A program made the position numbers and the translations under genes. Positions 26,358 through 34,939 of a DNA stretch of 45,000 nucleotides are shown in pieces. How positions within the stretch are numbered: the stretch's first letter is position 1; each line of letters opens with the position of its first letter. Source of the DNA: an uncultured Oscillospiraceae bacterium (lineage in GTDB: Bacteria; Bacillota; Clostridia; Oscillospirales; Acutalibacteraceae); NCBI GenBank assembly GCA_900549825.1, contig URQB01000017.1, positions 1-45,000 of the forward strand, in the 5' to 3' direction. A model generated the notes under the pieces. It was not told the DNA's origin and did no database searches. It saw only the letters and a list, made by a program, of their open reading frames with translations.

Positions 26358-27281
26358 CTAACGTTTCGTATCTGCTGCCCGCTGTACATAACGCTTGCGG
26401 AAACGCTCCACATCTACGTCAACGCATACTGCCGCGTTTTTCGTTTCGCTCAGCGTTCCGTCGTAATCTACGACTGTCGCACCAATTGTAAGCGGACTGG
26501 ATATTTCAACGTCAATAAAAGCTTCTTTTGTCTCAAAAAGCTCTGGTTCCATAAGATACATTGCTGCGGAAGGGTCATACATCTTAACCCCCTCTTCCAC
26601 ATGCCCTCCGTCATAAGAACGGAACAATGCGCTTATCATCGTTCCCACTTCGCCGCTTTTCTCAAGCTCTTCGAGATCTTCCACCATAAGTCTGGCTTTT
26701 CTTCCGATATCCAAACCTACCATCGTTACCGGAATTCCGGAACGGAATACCATTTTCGCGGCCTCCGGATCAATCGTCACATTGAATTCCCCATAGATTC
26801 CAATGTTTCCTCTTTCCGTGGAACCGCCCATCATGATAATTTCTTCAATTTTTTCTTTCACTTCAGGAAATGTCGAGATGAGCAGTGCGATATTCGTCAG
26901 CGGCCCGAGTGTCAGAATTGTCATCTTCTCTTCCGATGCCATCAGCGTGCGGTATTCGCTCATCACCGCATTCTCTTCCAGAAGAAGTTCCTTCTTCGGC
27001 TCTGGAAAATCAAATCCTCCCATACCGGATTTCCCGTGTGCATTTGTTGCAAATCTGTTGTCCCTCAGCAATGGAGCTGCAGCCCCTTTTGCCACCGGGA
27101 TATCTTTGTGAAGGAATGTCAGAAGCTTCAGCGCATTGTTTGTAGTGTGCTCAATTCCGACATTTCCTGAAACACTGGCAATCAGCTTGACATCCAGAGA
27201 GGGTTCAGACAGCACAATCGCAATCGCTGCCGCATCATCAATCCCCGGATCTGTGTCAATAATCAGTTTCCTTGTTTCCAT
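26358..27281 (-). CDS. Inosine-uridine-type nucleoside hydrolase
   Basis: A 307-residue protein with the diagnostic N-terminal calcium-binding motif D-T-D-P-G-I-D-D-A (about residues 9-17). Later come L-T-L-G-P-L-T-N-I-A near 122, M-G-G-S-T-E-R-G-N near 154, E-F-N-x-x-x-D-P-E-A near 167, and a C-terminal Y-D-P-S-A region. These enzymes hydrolyse the N-glycosidic bond of ribonucleosides to base and ribose. A GAGGAGGAAC site precedes the ATG. It is the second nucleoside hydrolase of the operon and shares only family-level similarity with the one at 30,618, so the two probably differ in base or sugar preference. Confidence 0.92.
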   Translation of the reverse strand: METRKLIIDTDPGIDDAAAIAIVLSEPSLDVKLIASVSGNVGIEHTTNNALKLLTFLHKDIPVAKGAAAPLLRDNRFATNAHGKSGMGGFDFPEPKKELLLEENAVMSEYRTLMASEEKMTILTLGPLTNIALLISTFPEVKEKIEEIIMMGGSTERGNIGIYGEFNVTIDPEAAKMVFRSGIPVTMVGLDIGRKARLMVEDLEELEKSGEVGTMISALFRSYDGGHVEEGVKMYDPSAAMYLMEPELFETKEAFIDVEISSPLTIGATVVDYDGTLSETKNAAVCVDVDVERFRKRYVQRAADTKR

Positions 27282-27335
27282 GATGTTCCTCCTCGTATCA
27301 TAAGCTTCAGGTTAATCTTTTCAGGCATCAGCAGG

Positions 27336-27452
27336 CTATGAGATGCCCGTGATACAATAGCTGTAGGACATCAGGACCAAGTTCTTTTCCTCCTTGTCGA
27401 GCCGAAAGGCTAATTCATAGATCGTCTGTTCCCCTGAGAATTGTAAGGCCAC
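27336..27452 (-). CDS. Possible 38-residue peptide downstream of the ribokinase gene
   Basis: An open frame beginning GTG, in the same frame as the ribokinase gene and six nt after its stop. The predicted peptide is compositionally protein-like, with an amphipathic Glu/Lys/Leu middle and a hydrophobic end. An AAGGACGG sequence precedes it, but too closely for a normal start. It may be a translated small protein, the remains of a longer one, or part of an untranslated spacer. I recognise no family. Confidence 0.25.
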   Translation of the reverse strand: MALQFSGEQTIYELAFRLDKEEKNLVLMSYSYCITGIS

Positions 27453-27458
27453 CCGTCC

Positions 27459-28352
27459 TTATTCTGCTGTAAAATGCAGTACCTCATCCCTTTTCGGAAT
27501 AGACGGAGCCGCCCCTTTTTTGGACACTGCAATCGCAGATGCTCTGGCAGCCATATCAAGCGCTTCTTTCACGGATTCTCCCTGCAGCCTTCCTGACATG
27601 TAATAACCAAGAAATGTATCGCCCGCCGCTGTCGTATCCACAACTGCTACCTGATACGCTTTCTGTTCTGCAATACCTTCCGCACCTGCATATACGGAGC
27701 CTTTTTCACCGAGCGTAAGAACAATTTCCGCATGCGGGAACCGCTCTTTCAACTGATTTAACAAAGCATCCTTATCCACATCCTCCCGGACAAGCGCATG
27801 CGCCTCCACTTCATTTAAAATAAAACAGTCTATGTAATTTAAATTGATTCCCAAAATCTTTTCATTCATCGGAGACGGATTCAGAACAATCCGCATCCCT
27901 CTTTCGTGCGCTTTTTCCACCATATACGGAATTTCACTGATTTCATTCTGAAGAAAAAGCCAGTCTCCTGCTCCAAATGCGCTCAGGACCTCATCTGCCA
28001 TTTCTTTTGTAATTGCCTGATTCGCACCGCCATACAGAATGATGCAGTTATCTCCCTCCCGGTCTTTCTGAATGATTGCATTTCCTGTGCGGATGTCCTC
28101 GCATTTCATAAGAAACCGTGTATCTACACCCGCCTCATTCAGCACCTCTTCCAGAAACAGACCATCTGCTCCAATGGCTCCCGCATGGTAGACGTTTCCG
28201 CCGGCTCTGCTCAGCGCAATGGACTGATTCAACCCCTTCCCGCCAGCAAACACATTCAGCATATCAGAAGTAATCGTTTCTCCCTTCTGTACAAAATGGC
28301 TCAGACTGTAGACATAATCTATATTAAGAGAACCAAAATTAAGTATTTTCAT
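27459..28352 (-). CDS. Ribokinase-like PfkB-family sugar kinase
   Basis: A 297-residue ribokinase-type protein. It has N-terminal N-F-G-S-L-N-I-D, the substrate segment F-A-G-G-K-G-L-N-Q-S near residue 36, and the anion-hole/catalytic motif D-T-T-A-A-G-D-T-F near 240, with the A-A-G-D form typical of ribokinase. It would phosphorylate ribose released by the nucleoside hydrolases to ribose 5-phosphate. The ATG at 28352 is five nt after GAGG; a longer TTG frame starts within that site region. It lies between the iron alcohol dehydrogenase gene and the second nucleoside hydrolase gene. It is one of three PfkB domains encoded in this region. Confidence 0.88.
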   Translation of the reverse strand: MKILNFGSLNIDYVYSLSHFVQKGETITSDMLNVFAGGKGLNQSIALSRAGGNVYHAGAIGADGLFLEEVLNEAGVDTRFLMKCEDIRTGNAIIQKDREGDNCIILYGGANQAITKEMADEVLSAFGAGDWLFLQNEISEIPYMVEKAHERGMRIVLNPSPMNEKILGINLNYIDCFILNEVEAHALVREDVDKDALLNQLKERFPHAEIVLTLGEKGSVYAGAEGIAEQKAYQVAVVDTTAAGDTFLGYYMSGRLQGESVKEALDMAARASAIAVSKKGAAPSIPKRDEVLHFTAE

Positions 28353-28383
28353 ATGACCCTCGCTTGCCAATTGTTATACGGAA

Positions 28384-29565
28384 TTAAAATGCCATCTCAT
28401 AAATTCTGCGGCAGTCTTCCCGATTCAGCCTCACAATACCGCCGATACTGTTGTCTTCCCCGCGGAAAGCAATCCGGTCAAGCATTTTCTCCACTTCATC
28501 TGTAGGAACTTTAAAATCCCCGAATGACACCGGCATTCCCATACTGCGGAAATATTCTTCCGTTTTCAGAATTCCAGCATAAGCTGCCTCCAGCGTATTC
28601 TCCTTCGTCCATTCTACCCCGAACACCTCTTTCGCATAACGGGCAAAACGTTCCGGACTTTTCTTGTAGATATACCGCATCCAGGATCCCATAATCATAG
28701 AAAGCGTTGCGCCGTGAGGCGTATCATACAGCGCACTTAATTCATTTCCGATTTCGTGCGTTGCCCAATCCTGAACGCGCCCGATTCCTACTGTATTGTT
28801 ATGTGCAATCGTTCCAATCCACATGATTTCCGCACGGTAAGAGTAATTTGACGGCTCTTCCAGCACCTTCGGCCCGATTTCAACAAGTGTTTTCAGAATT
28901 CCTTCTGACATCCGGTCGATTACGCCGATTTCACTGTCCGGAGTAAAGTATCTCTCACATACATGAGAAAACATATCCACCACGCCGCATGCCGTCAAAA
29001 ACTTCGGCAGAGAATAGGTCAGTTCCGGATTCATAAAGGCGATCGCCGGACGCACAACCGGGCTGCTGACCAGCAGCTTCATCCCAATATCTGTATGATT
29101 GACCACCGTCACTGCGCTGGACTCGCTTCCCGTTGCAGGACACGTCAGGATCACACCTGTCGGCAGTGATTTTTCCGGTACCGCGTTTCCTGTGAAGAAT
29201 TCCCACACATCCGTATCCGTCACCGCACCCAGGCCGATTGCCTTGGCAGAATCTATGACGCTTCCGCCGCCTATGGCCAGAACCAGGTCTACCTGTTCTT
29301 TCTTTGCAAGGGCAATCCCTTCCCTCACAAGAGACAGCCTTGGATTCGGCAGAACGCCGCCCAGCTCCAGCGTCTCGATCCCTTCCCGTTTCAGAAGCTT
29401 GTCCACCTGTTCCAAAAGTCCGGTATCATATAAAAATTTCCCGTTGTCATGATGAATCAAAACCTTATGGATGCCCATCTGTTTCAATTCACGCCCTATC
29501 TGGTTTTGTGCATCTTTCCCAAACACAAATTTGGTATCTATGCATATATTGAAATCCTGGAGCAT
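28384..29565 (-). CDS. Iron-containing alcohol dehydrogenase
   Basis: A 393-residue group III dehydrogenase of the butanol dehydrogenase/YqhD branch. The cofactor segment G-G-G-S-V-I-D-S-A-K lies at about 95-104. The metal ligands are visible as D-M-F-S-H (Asp and His four apart, about 193-197) and, further on, two His residues in A-T-H-E-I-G and T-P-H-G-A. Such enzymes reduce aldehydes or ketones with NAD(P)H. Its place inside a nucleoside operon is unusual: it implies that an aldehyde or sugar carbonyl is reduced, possibly a pentose to a pentitol or a C2/C3 aldehyde after cleavage. It is 3 nt downstream of the HAD phosphatase gene. Confidence 0.9.
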   Translation of the reverse strand: MLQDFNICIDTKFVFGKDAQNQIGRELKQMGIHKVLIHHDNGKFLYDTGLLEQVDKLLKREGIETLELGGVLPNPRLSLVREGIALAKKEQVDLVLAIGGGSVIDSAKAIGLGAVTDTDVWEFFTGNAVPEKSLPTGVILTCPATGSESSAVTVVNHTDIGMKLLVSSPVVRPAIAFMNPELTYSLPKFLTACGVVDMFSHVCERYFTPDSEIGVIDRMSEGILKTLVEIGPKVLEEPSNYSYRAEIMWIGTIAHNNTVGIGRVQDWATHEIGNELSALYDTPHGATLSMIMGSWMRYIYKKSPERFARYAKEVFGVEWTKENTLEAAYAGILKTEEYFRSMGMPVSFGDFKVPTDEVEKMLDRIAFRGEDNSIGGIVRLNREDCRRIYEMAF

Positions 29566-29568
29566 GTT

Positions 29569-30237
29569 TTATACACCTTCTTTTAAAATTATTTCAACCT
29601 CAGAAACTGTCTGTACACAGTGTTCCAGACTCTGGGCCCGAAGCAGCTGCGTATCCCCATCTCCGTATGTCACCGCAATACAGTCAATTTCATTTTCCCT
29701 TGCGGCTACTGCATCACTCCATGTATCTCCAATATAGACATACCGGCTTTTCTCCATGCCTGATTTCTGCATGACATAGGCAATCATTTCACTTTTGGTT
29801 CTTTCCTTTCCCGGAAGAGAATCCGGAGAAATCCAACTGTCAAACAGTTCCGTCCAGCCTTTCTTCTCCAGAATCCTCTCCAGGGCTTCTTCCGGCTTCA
29901 TGGTGATGATATAATTGATAATCCCTGCTTCCTTCATGTCCAAAAGCAGCTCATAGATACCGGGATAAAGATAAGTATCCTGATACTCACTGAGTGTCCG
30001 ATAATGAACCCTCACCAGCTCTTCGAACAGCTCATACTTTTCTTCTTCCGGAACCGGCACGATCCGCCGGAAAATCTCTTTCATGGATTTTCCCAGATTA
30101 CTGTCCTCGCTGACAAACGCTTCCGGCAGCCTGCCGCCGCATTTTTCTGCGGCATATTCGAGGGAATTCCACACGTCCTTCCCTGTGTAAGCCAGCGTTC
30201 CGTCAAAATCCCATAAAATCATCTGATATTTCATCAT
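29569..30237 (-). CDS. HAD-superfamily phosphatase (Gph-like)
   Basis: A 222-residue haloacid dehalogenase-type phosphatase. Motif I is W-D-F-D-G-T-L (Asp nucleophile and the second Asp two residues on). A helical cap domain follows at about residues 20-90. Motif II is likely the T of I-I-T-M-K, and motif IV is Y-I-G-D-T-W-S-D. The closest type is phosphoglycolate phosphatase/sugar-phosphate phosphatase. Two start codons occur in tandem (30237 and 30234). It lies directly upstream of the iron dehydrogenase gene (3 nt), which suggests that the two act in sequence: removing phosphate from a sugar phosphate and reducing the product, or the reverse. Confidence 0.85.
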   Translation of the reverse strand: MMKYQMILWDFDGTLAYTGKDVWNSLEYAAEKCGGRLPEAFVSEDSNLGKSMKEIFRRIVPVPEEEKYELFEELVRVHYRTLSEYQDTYLYPGIYELLLDMKEAGIINYIITMKPEEALERILEKKGWTELFDSWISPDSLPGKERTKSEMIAYVMQKSGMEKSRYVYIGDTWSDAVAARENEIDCIAVTYGDGDTQLLRAQSLEHCVQTVSEVEIILKEGV

Positions 30238-30243
30238 TCACCA

Positions 30244-30602
30244 TCACCTAAAATAGTTCAAACACGTTTTACTCCATACTGTTCTGAATACAACCAATGC
30301 GGAACCAATCAGAACCGGCACGGTAATGCCAACGCCCAGCATAAAGGACGTCATAACAGGGCGGATGACCGGCAGGAACTTTGATGCCAGTATGACAGGC
30401 GGCATAGCTCCCGCTGAAAGGCACGGGCATCCTTCTGCAGCTTTAGTGAACCGGATGGGAGGAATCGCAGTGTTGATCCATCAGGATAAGCGCCAATGCT
30501 AGTATGAAGATTTCGTGTAACAACGGCACTTGTTCCCCATAGGATGATTGTCAGGAAGCTCAGCATTGTATGCTTTCTGGAATCAAAAAGCATTTCAACC
30601 AC
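30244..30602 (-). pseudogene. Mosaic of broken membrane-protein genes
   Basis: On the minus strand, 30602 to about 30530 encodes the first helix typical of an EamA/DMT-type transporter (L-S-F-L-T-I-I-L-W-G-T-S-A-V-V). It then runs into low-quality sequence. In another frame, about 30420-30244 encodes the end of a different or frameshifted membrane protein (L-P-V-I-R-P-V-M-T-S-F-M-L-G-V-G-I then V-P-V-L-I-G-S-A-L-V-V-F) with its own stop. Neither part can form a working protein. It interrupts an otherwise compact operon between the nucleoside hydrolase and HAD genes, so a transporter gene has probably been lost here. Confidence 0.6.
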
Positions 30603-30617
30603 TCATAGCATTTCTGA

Positions 30618-31589
30618 TTAATCATAATTTGCAAGTGTCTTATACAGTAAGTCCATAAATCCCGGGAAGTCTAATTCTAAAGCTGCCTCCGCATTCGGTT
30701 TTTCCCCTCTGAAATCCATCTGCGGCTCTCTGCACAGGTCTACGGCAGGCTCCACACCTCTCAAGTGTCTGTAGTCGCATACCGTCATACCTCTTGTCAG
30801 CTCACCTTTTAACTCGATATCGATATGCATATCCGCTGCCTTGATCAGAGAGGGATCAACAAGCCATGCAACTGCACACGCATCATGCATATTCGCTCCG
30901 GAAAGGGAAGCGCTCTTGACGGTCGTATCGATAAAGAATTCTGTCAAATCTGCCGCGAAGTTTGCTGCTTTTGTTCCTATTTCACGGAATTTCGCAACAT
31001 GTTCTGCTGTCAGACAGCACTGCCTGGTCAGATTGATGCCGGACATCTTCACATGCATCCCGGAATGAAATACGCGGTATGCTGCTTCCGGGTCCACATA
31101 GATGTTAAATTCTGCTGCAGGGGTCCAGTTTCCATATGTCACGGAGCCGCCCATGATGCTCAGCTCTTTTACACGCTCCACGATTCTCGGCTCACGGTTG
31201 ATTGCTGCTGCAATGTTTGTCAGCGGTCCTGTGGCAATCAGGGTCACGTCATCAGTATTCATCACTGTTTCCACAATAAAGTCTACTGCGTGTTTATCCT
31301 GCGCTTTTGCGGTTGGTTCCGGAAGAACCGGACCGTCCAGCCCTGTTTCACCGTGGAACTGCGGTGCTGTTACGAGCGGCACTGTTGTGGGGCAGGAGTG
31401 CCCTGCAAAAACAGGGATATCTGTTCTTCCGAGTACTTCCAATACTTTCAGCGCATTCTTCGTTACATTTTCCAAGGTACAGTTCCCGCCGATTGTGGTA
31501 ATGCCAAGCACATCCAGATGCTGTACTGCGAGCATCATCGCAAACGCGTCATCATGTCCAGGGTCACAGTCTAAAATCACTTTTTTCAT
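30618..31589 (-). CDS. Inosine-uridine-type nucleoside hydrolase
   Basis: A 323-residue protein with the calcium motif D-C-D-P-G-H-D-D-A near the N-terminus. It also shows G-N-C-T-L-E-N-V near 39, A-T-G-P-L-T-N-I-A-A near 118, M-G-G-S-V-T-Y-G-N at about 149, E-F-N-I-Y-V-D-P-E-A near 162 and H-D-A-C-A near 240. It cleaves a nucleoside to base and pentose. The ATG at 31589 overlaps the stop of the PfkB kinase gene by 4 nt and follows AAAGGAG; a longer in-frame start at 31718 lies inside the kinase gene and is not needed. The tight coupling suggests that this hydrolase supplies the kinase upstream with its sugar. Confidence 0.93.
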   Translation of the reverse strand: MKKVILDCDPGHDDAFAMMLAVQHLDVLGITTIGGNCTLENVTKNALKVLEVLGRTDIPVFAGHSCPTTVPLVTAPQFHGETGLDGPVLPEPTAKAQDKHAVDFIVETVMNTDDVTLIATGPLTNIAAAINREPRIVERVKELSIMGGSVTYGNWTPAAEFNIYVDPEAAYRVFHSGMHVKMSGINLTRQCCLTAEHVAKFREIGTKAANFAADLTEFFIDTTVKSASLSGANMHDACAVAWLVDPSLIKAADMHIDIELKGELTRGMTVCDYRHLRGVEPAVDLCREPQMDFRGEKPNAEAALELDFPGFMDLLYKTLANYD

Positions 31590-32566
31590 AGCTTTTTCGC
31601 TCCTTTGCTTCTCATATGCTCTTCCAGGAATTTTCGCAGCTCGTCCGTATCCGGAGAGCTTCTTGCGCCCTTTTTCGTCACGGTATAGCCAGATACCGCA
31701 TTTCCTGCAATCAGACATTCCTTCAGCGGCTTTCCAGCCAAAACCGCACTGATAAATCCGGCATTATAAACGTCTCCCGCACCGACCGTATCCTCCACTT
31801 TCACGGAAAATGCCGGTGCCTCTGCTTCTTCTTCAGCAGAAAACCCATAAGAACCTTCTTTCCCGTTTCTCACAATGACTACCCGGTTCTCAGCAACAAA
31901 GGATTTTGCATTCTTTCTCCAGTCTTTTTCTTTACCCAGATATGCGAATTCATCCGTCCCGGAGCCCAGCAGATACGTCGTATATCCGATGATTTTGCGG
32001 ATTGCTTTCTCATACTCCGGATCCAGCACACCGTCGTCCACTCTCAGGTTCAAATCAAAAGAAGTAGGAACTCCGGCTTCATACGCTTCCTTGAAGATCC
32101 GGATAATCGTTGCCCGTGCGGAGGTATCGTATACAAGCGACATCCCGGATGAGTGCACCCAGTCTGCGCTGCGTATTTTCTCAAAGGATACTTTATCTGC
32201 ATCCAGAACTTTGAATGCCTGATCTACTCTCGGCCATCCCCAGAGATAGCGCTCTCCATTTTCATCAATAAAGGCAAATACTCCGACTGTATTTAATTCC
32301 GGCTCAATTATCATATCGGAAATATCTACGCCTTCTTTCTGAAAATCGCTTTTAATGTACCTTCCGTACTGGTCTTCACCGATGGAGCCGATAAAGCTAG
32401 TTCCCACTCCCAGCCTGGACAGTGCAACCGCTGTATTGGCAGCAGTTCCTCCTCCCTGAAGGGACGGCGTCGGATAATCAACCAGTGTTCTTTCTTCATT
32501 CAGAAATTTCGGATAAGGTACAATAATGTCGACATTTGCATCACCGACAACAATCACATTATGCAT
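31586..32566 (-). CDS. PfkB-family carbohydrate kinase
   Basis: A 326-residue ribokinase-fold kinase. It opens V-V-G-D-A-N-V-D-I-I, has the N-terminal substrate/lid segment Q-G-G-G-T-A-A-N-T-A near residue 38, and the catalytic V-E-D-T-V-G-A-G-D near 268, whose last Asp is the base. The substrate is not predictable: ribose, deoxyribose, a nucleoside, or a hexose are all possible for this branch. The gene overlaps the TrpF-like gene by 8 nt and the nucleoside hydrolase gene by 4 nt, so the three form one translational unit and probably consecutive steps. Confidence 0.88.
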   Translation of the reverse strand: MHNVIVVGDANVDIIVPYPKFLNEERTLVDYPTPSLQGGGTAANTAVALSRLGVGTSFIGSIGEDQYGRYIKSDFQKEGVDISDMIIEPELNTVGVFAFIDENGERYLWGWPRVDQAFKVLDADKVSFEKIRSADWVHSSGMSLVYDTSARATIIRIFKEAYEAGVPTSFDLNLRVDDGVLDPEYEKAIRKIIGYTTYLLGSGTDEFAYLGKEKDWRKNAKSFVAENRVVIVRNGKEGSYGFSAEEEAEAPAFSVKVEDTVGAGDVYNAGFISAVLAGKPLKECLIAGNAVSGYTVTKKGARSSPDTDELRKFLEEHMRSKGAKKL

Positions 32567-33260
32567 TCAGCGCAGCCTCGATAAACGCTTTTACTTTAGC
32601 CGGATCCTTGCAGCGTTCCGTATTTGCCCGCTCATCATCATAGTTTGTCAGGCTGAAGGAATCTACTCCATATGGATGTGTAATATGAATGGCCTCTGCT
32701 ACATTGTCTGCATCCAATCCGCCTGCGATGATACACGGAACATCAGTGCTTTCGATGATTGCTTTATCAATCTCACGGTCATGTGTCAAACCTGTTGCCC
32801 CGATATCTCCTGCAGCCGGTGCTTTCGTATCGATCAGGAAGAAGTCCGATACCGGTTCATAATCTTTGATATACTGCATTACCTTCTGTTCTTCCAGCGG
32901 CACTCCTGCAAGGACCGGAATCGCCTGCATAATCTTCAGCCCCGGGAATCGTTTTTTCAGTTCCTGCACCTGAGCGGGCGTGATCCCCTCAATATCTCCT
33001 GATAAATGAAGCACATCCGGAAATGCTTCTTTTAAGTTTTCTGTAATCTCATCTATATCTTCTGCCACAGTCAGCCCGATTCTAACAGCCTCTGGCTGCA
33101 CGCCCTCGAAAATCTCTTTTGCACGTTCACATGTCAGCTGCCCGGGCGTTCTCTTAATTTTCCCATAAGATACGCCCAGATGGTGCCCTCCCATCTCCAC
33201 AACCATTCTCGCGTCCTCTACGGTTCTGATCCCATAAATTTGAATCTTAACATCTGCCAT
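32559..33260 (-). CDS. TrpF-like (beta/alpha)8 protein lacking the catalytic Cys
   Basis: A 233-residue protein resembling phosphoribosylanthranilate isomerase. The N-terminal strand V-K-I-Q-I-Y-G-I-R-T-V-E-D-A aligns with TrpF V-K-I-C-G-I-T-x-x-E-D-A, but the catalytic-base Cys position is Tyr9. The general-acid Asp is kept (L-I-D-T, Asp144), as is the phosphate-binding A-G-G-L-D-A-D-N-V at about 179-187; the final TrpF loop (D-V-S-S-G-V-E) has become D-S-F-S-L-T. It probably still binds a phosphopentosyl substrate but catalyses something other than the tryptophan step. The ATG at 33260 is used; it lies within the end of the EcfA gene (14-nt overlap). No trp genes are nearby. Confidence 0.8.
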   Translation of the reverse strand: MADVKIQIYGIRTVEDARMVVEMGGHHLGVSYGKIKRTPGQLTCERAKEIFEGVQPEAVRIGLTVAEDIDEITENLKEAFPDVLHLSGDIEGITPAQVQELKKRFPGLKIMQAIPVLAGVPLEEQKVMQYIKDYEPVSDFFLIDTKAPAAGDIGATGLTHDREIDKAIIESTDVPCIIAGGLDADNVAEAIHITHPYGVDSFSLTNYDDERANTERCKDPAKVKAFIEAALNA

Positions 33261-34074
33261 TTTCTGATACCGTCCTCTCTTGTTCAAATACTTTCATAAA
33301 TGCTTCTGTTGTAAAAACTGTCTTTGTGAACCCCGCACCCTGCGCTACTTTCGTAATCGGAGGAGGGGTAACAAAGCTTTTCTTCAGTGTTTCCACCTGT
33401 GCAAACACTGTTTCTGCGTCGCCATCCAATATCACCTCCCCTCTGCACATTACGATAATCCTTTTAAAATTATCTACGACAAATTTCATATCATGAGAAA
33501 TCGTAATACATAATTTTCCCCTTTCTTTCAATGTCTCAATGATTCTGTGCAGCCTTAGGTTTCCCTGCACATCCTGTCCACAGGTCGGTTCGTCAAAAAT
33601 CAACGCATCCGGATTCATCATGATAATGGCTCCGATTGTACAGAATTTTTTCTCTGTAGACGTCAGGTCAAACGGATGCACATCCAATTTCTCTGACAGC
33701 CCGACGAGTTCGGCCACCCATTTCATCCGCTCATCCATCTCTTTCTGCGACATCCCGATCTGATGAGGCCCGAATTCAAACTCTTTCCTCACGGATTCCA
33801 GAAACAGCTGGTCATCCGGATTCTGAAATACATATCCGACTTTCTTTGACCACTGTGCAGTGGAGCGTTTCTCAATACTTTCTCCGTTAATCAGAACTTC
33901 TCCCGATGTGGGCCGTAATATTCCGTTGAAATGTTTTACAAGGGTAGTTTTACCGGCTCCGTTCTGTCCGATAATCGCTACCGGCTCTGTTCCCTCTATT
34001 ACCAGATCGATCCCTTTCAGCGCTTCCTCTCCTATCGGGTAAACATGGCGCATCTTTTTCAGCTCAATCTTCAT
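33247..34074 (-). CDS. ECF transporter ATPase (EcfA) with degenerate signature motif
   Basis: A 275-residue ABC ATPase. Walker A is G-Q-N-G-A-G-K-T-T (about 37-45), the Q-loop lies in V-F-Q-N-P-D-D-Q, Walker B with catalytic Glu is A-L-I-F-D-E-P-T, and the switch His is I-S-H-D. The ABC signature, normally L-S-G-G-Q, reads L-T-S-T-E-K-K, so one of the two ATP sites of the EcfA heterodimer is expected to be weak or inactive. It overlaps the companion ATPase gene by 4 nt. A C-terminal extension of about 45 residues follows the ABC core. It energises uptake through the EcfT/S pair encoded just upstream. Confidence 0.88.
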   Translation of the reverse strand: MKIELKKMRHVYPIGEEALKGIDLVIEGTEPVAIIGQNGAGKTTLVKHFNGILRPTSGEVLINGESIEKRSTAQWSKKVGYVFQNPDDQLFLESVRKEFEFGPHQIGMSQKEMDERMKWVAELVGLSEKLDVHPFDLTSTEKKFCTIGAIIMMNPDALIFDEPTCGQDVQGNLRLHRIIETLKERGKLCITISHDMKFVVDNFKRIIVMCRGEVILDGDAETVFAQVETLKKSFVTPPPITKVAQGAGFTKTVFTTEAFMKVFEQERTVSENGRC

Positions 34075-34925
34075 CTTCTTAGAGCCTCCTTCACCATTTC
34101 AATTGTTGGCTCCTCGGTAACTTCGATTTCCCGATTCGTATATCCTTTTTCCTGCAGCGCATGGGAGATTTTCACATAATCCGGCACTCCGATTCCTCTC
34201 TCCACAATTTCCGGATCTCCAAATATTTTCTTCGGCTCATCTATGGCGACAACCTCTCCTTGATCCAGAACCATGATCTGATCCGCACACCTTGCCACAC
34301 GCTCCATCTCATGGTCTACCATGATGACCGTGATTCCTTTCCTGTTCAAATTTTTTACAATATCAAAAATCTCTTCACTCCCCAGAGGATCTAGTTGTGT
34401 CGTGCACTCATCCAGAACCAGAATCTGCGGCTCCATAATGAATGTAGATCCAAACGCAACTCTCTGCATCTGTCCGCCGGACAGTTCCAGCGGATTTTTA
34501 GAGATGATATGGTCAATTCTCATCAGCTTGGACACGTAATCCACTTTCTCCATCATCACTTCTCTGGGTATGCCCCGATTTCCCAGGCCATACGCCAGTT
34601 CCTCAGCTACCGTACCTGCTGTGTAGGACAGCTGATTGAATGGGTTCTGGAATACAAGCCCTATCTTCGTTGACAGTTCTGCAATGGAGCTGTTTTCTAC
34701 GTTCCATCCATTTACGATCACTTCCCCCGACATCTTTCCAACGAAATAATGGGGAATCAGACCGACCAATGCATTGCAAAGAGTAGATTTTCCACTTCCA
34801 TTCGAACCGATGATACAGAAGAAGCTTCCTTCTTCCACCTGAAAACTGACATGCTTTAATGCCTTTCGCTTCGCTTGTCTGTATTTAAAAGAAAAATCCT
34901 TGACCTCTAACACTATCTTACCCAT
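34071..34925 (-). CDS. ECF transporter ATPase (EcfA) with canonical motifs
   Basis: A 284-residue ABC ATPase. Walker A is G-S-N-G-S-G-K-S-T near residue 39; the Q-loop is V-F-Q-N-P-F-N-Q; the signature E-L-S-G-G-Q-M-Q-R-V is intact; Walker B reads I-L-V-L-D-E-C-T, keeping the catalytic Glu but with Cys in place of the usual Pro; the switch is V-D-H-E. It pairs with the neighbouring degenerate ATPase, so the complex should be asymmetric. It starts 15 nt after the EcfT gene. A C-terminal extension of about 40 residues may contact the S or T subunit. Confidence 0.9.
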   Translation of the reverse strand: MGKIVLEVKDFSFKYRQAKRKALKHVSFQVEEGSFFCIIGSNGSGKSTLCNALVGLIPHYFVGKMSGEVIVNGWNVENSSIAELSTKIGLVFQNPFNQLSYTAGTVAEELAYGLGNRGIPREVMMEKVDYVSKLMRIDHIISKNPLELSGGQMQRVAFGSTFIMEPQILVLDECTTQLDPLGSEEIFDIVKNLNRKGITVIMVDHEMERVARCADQIMVLDQGEVVAIDEPKKIFGDPEIVERGIGVPDYVKISHALQEKGYTNREIEVTEEPTIEMVKEALRR

Positions 34926-34939
34926 TTGTGACCTCTTCT

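Noticed and set aside
26223..27170. 315-codon plus-strand frame
   Set aside because: Antisense to the nucleoside hydrolase and MFS genes; Phe/His/Cys-rich composition typical of a shadow.
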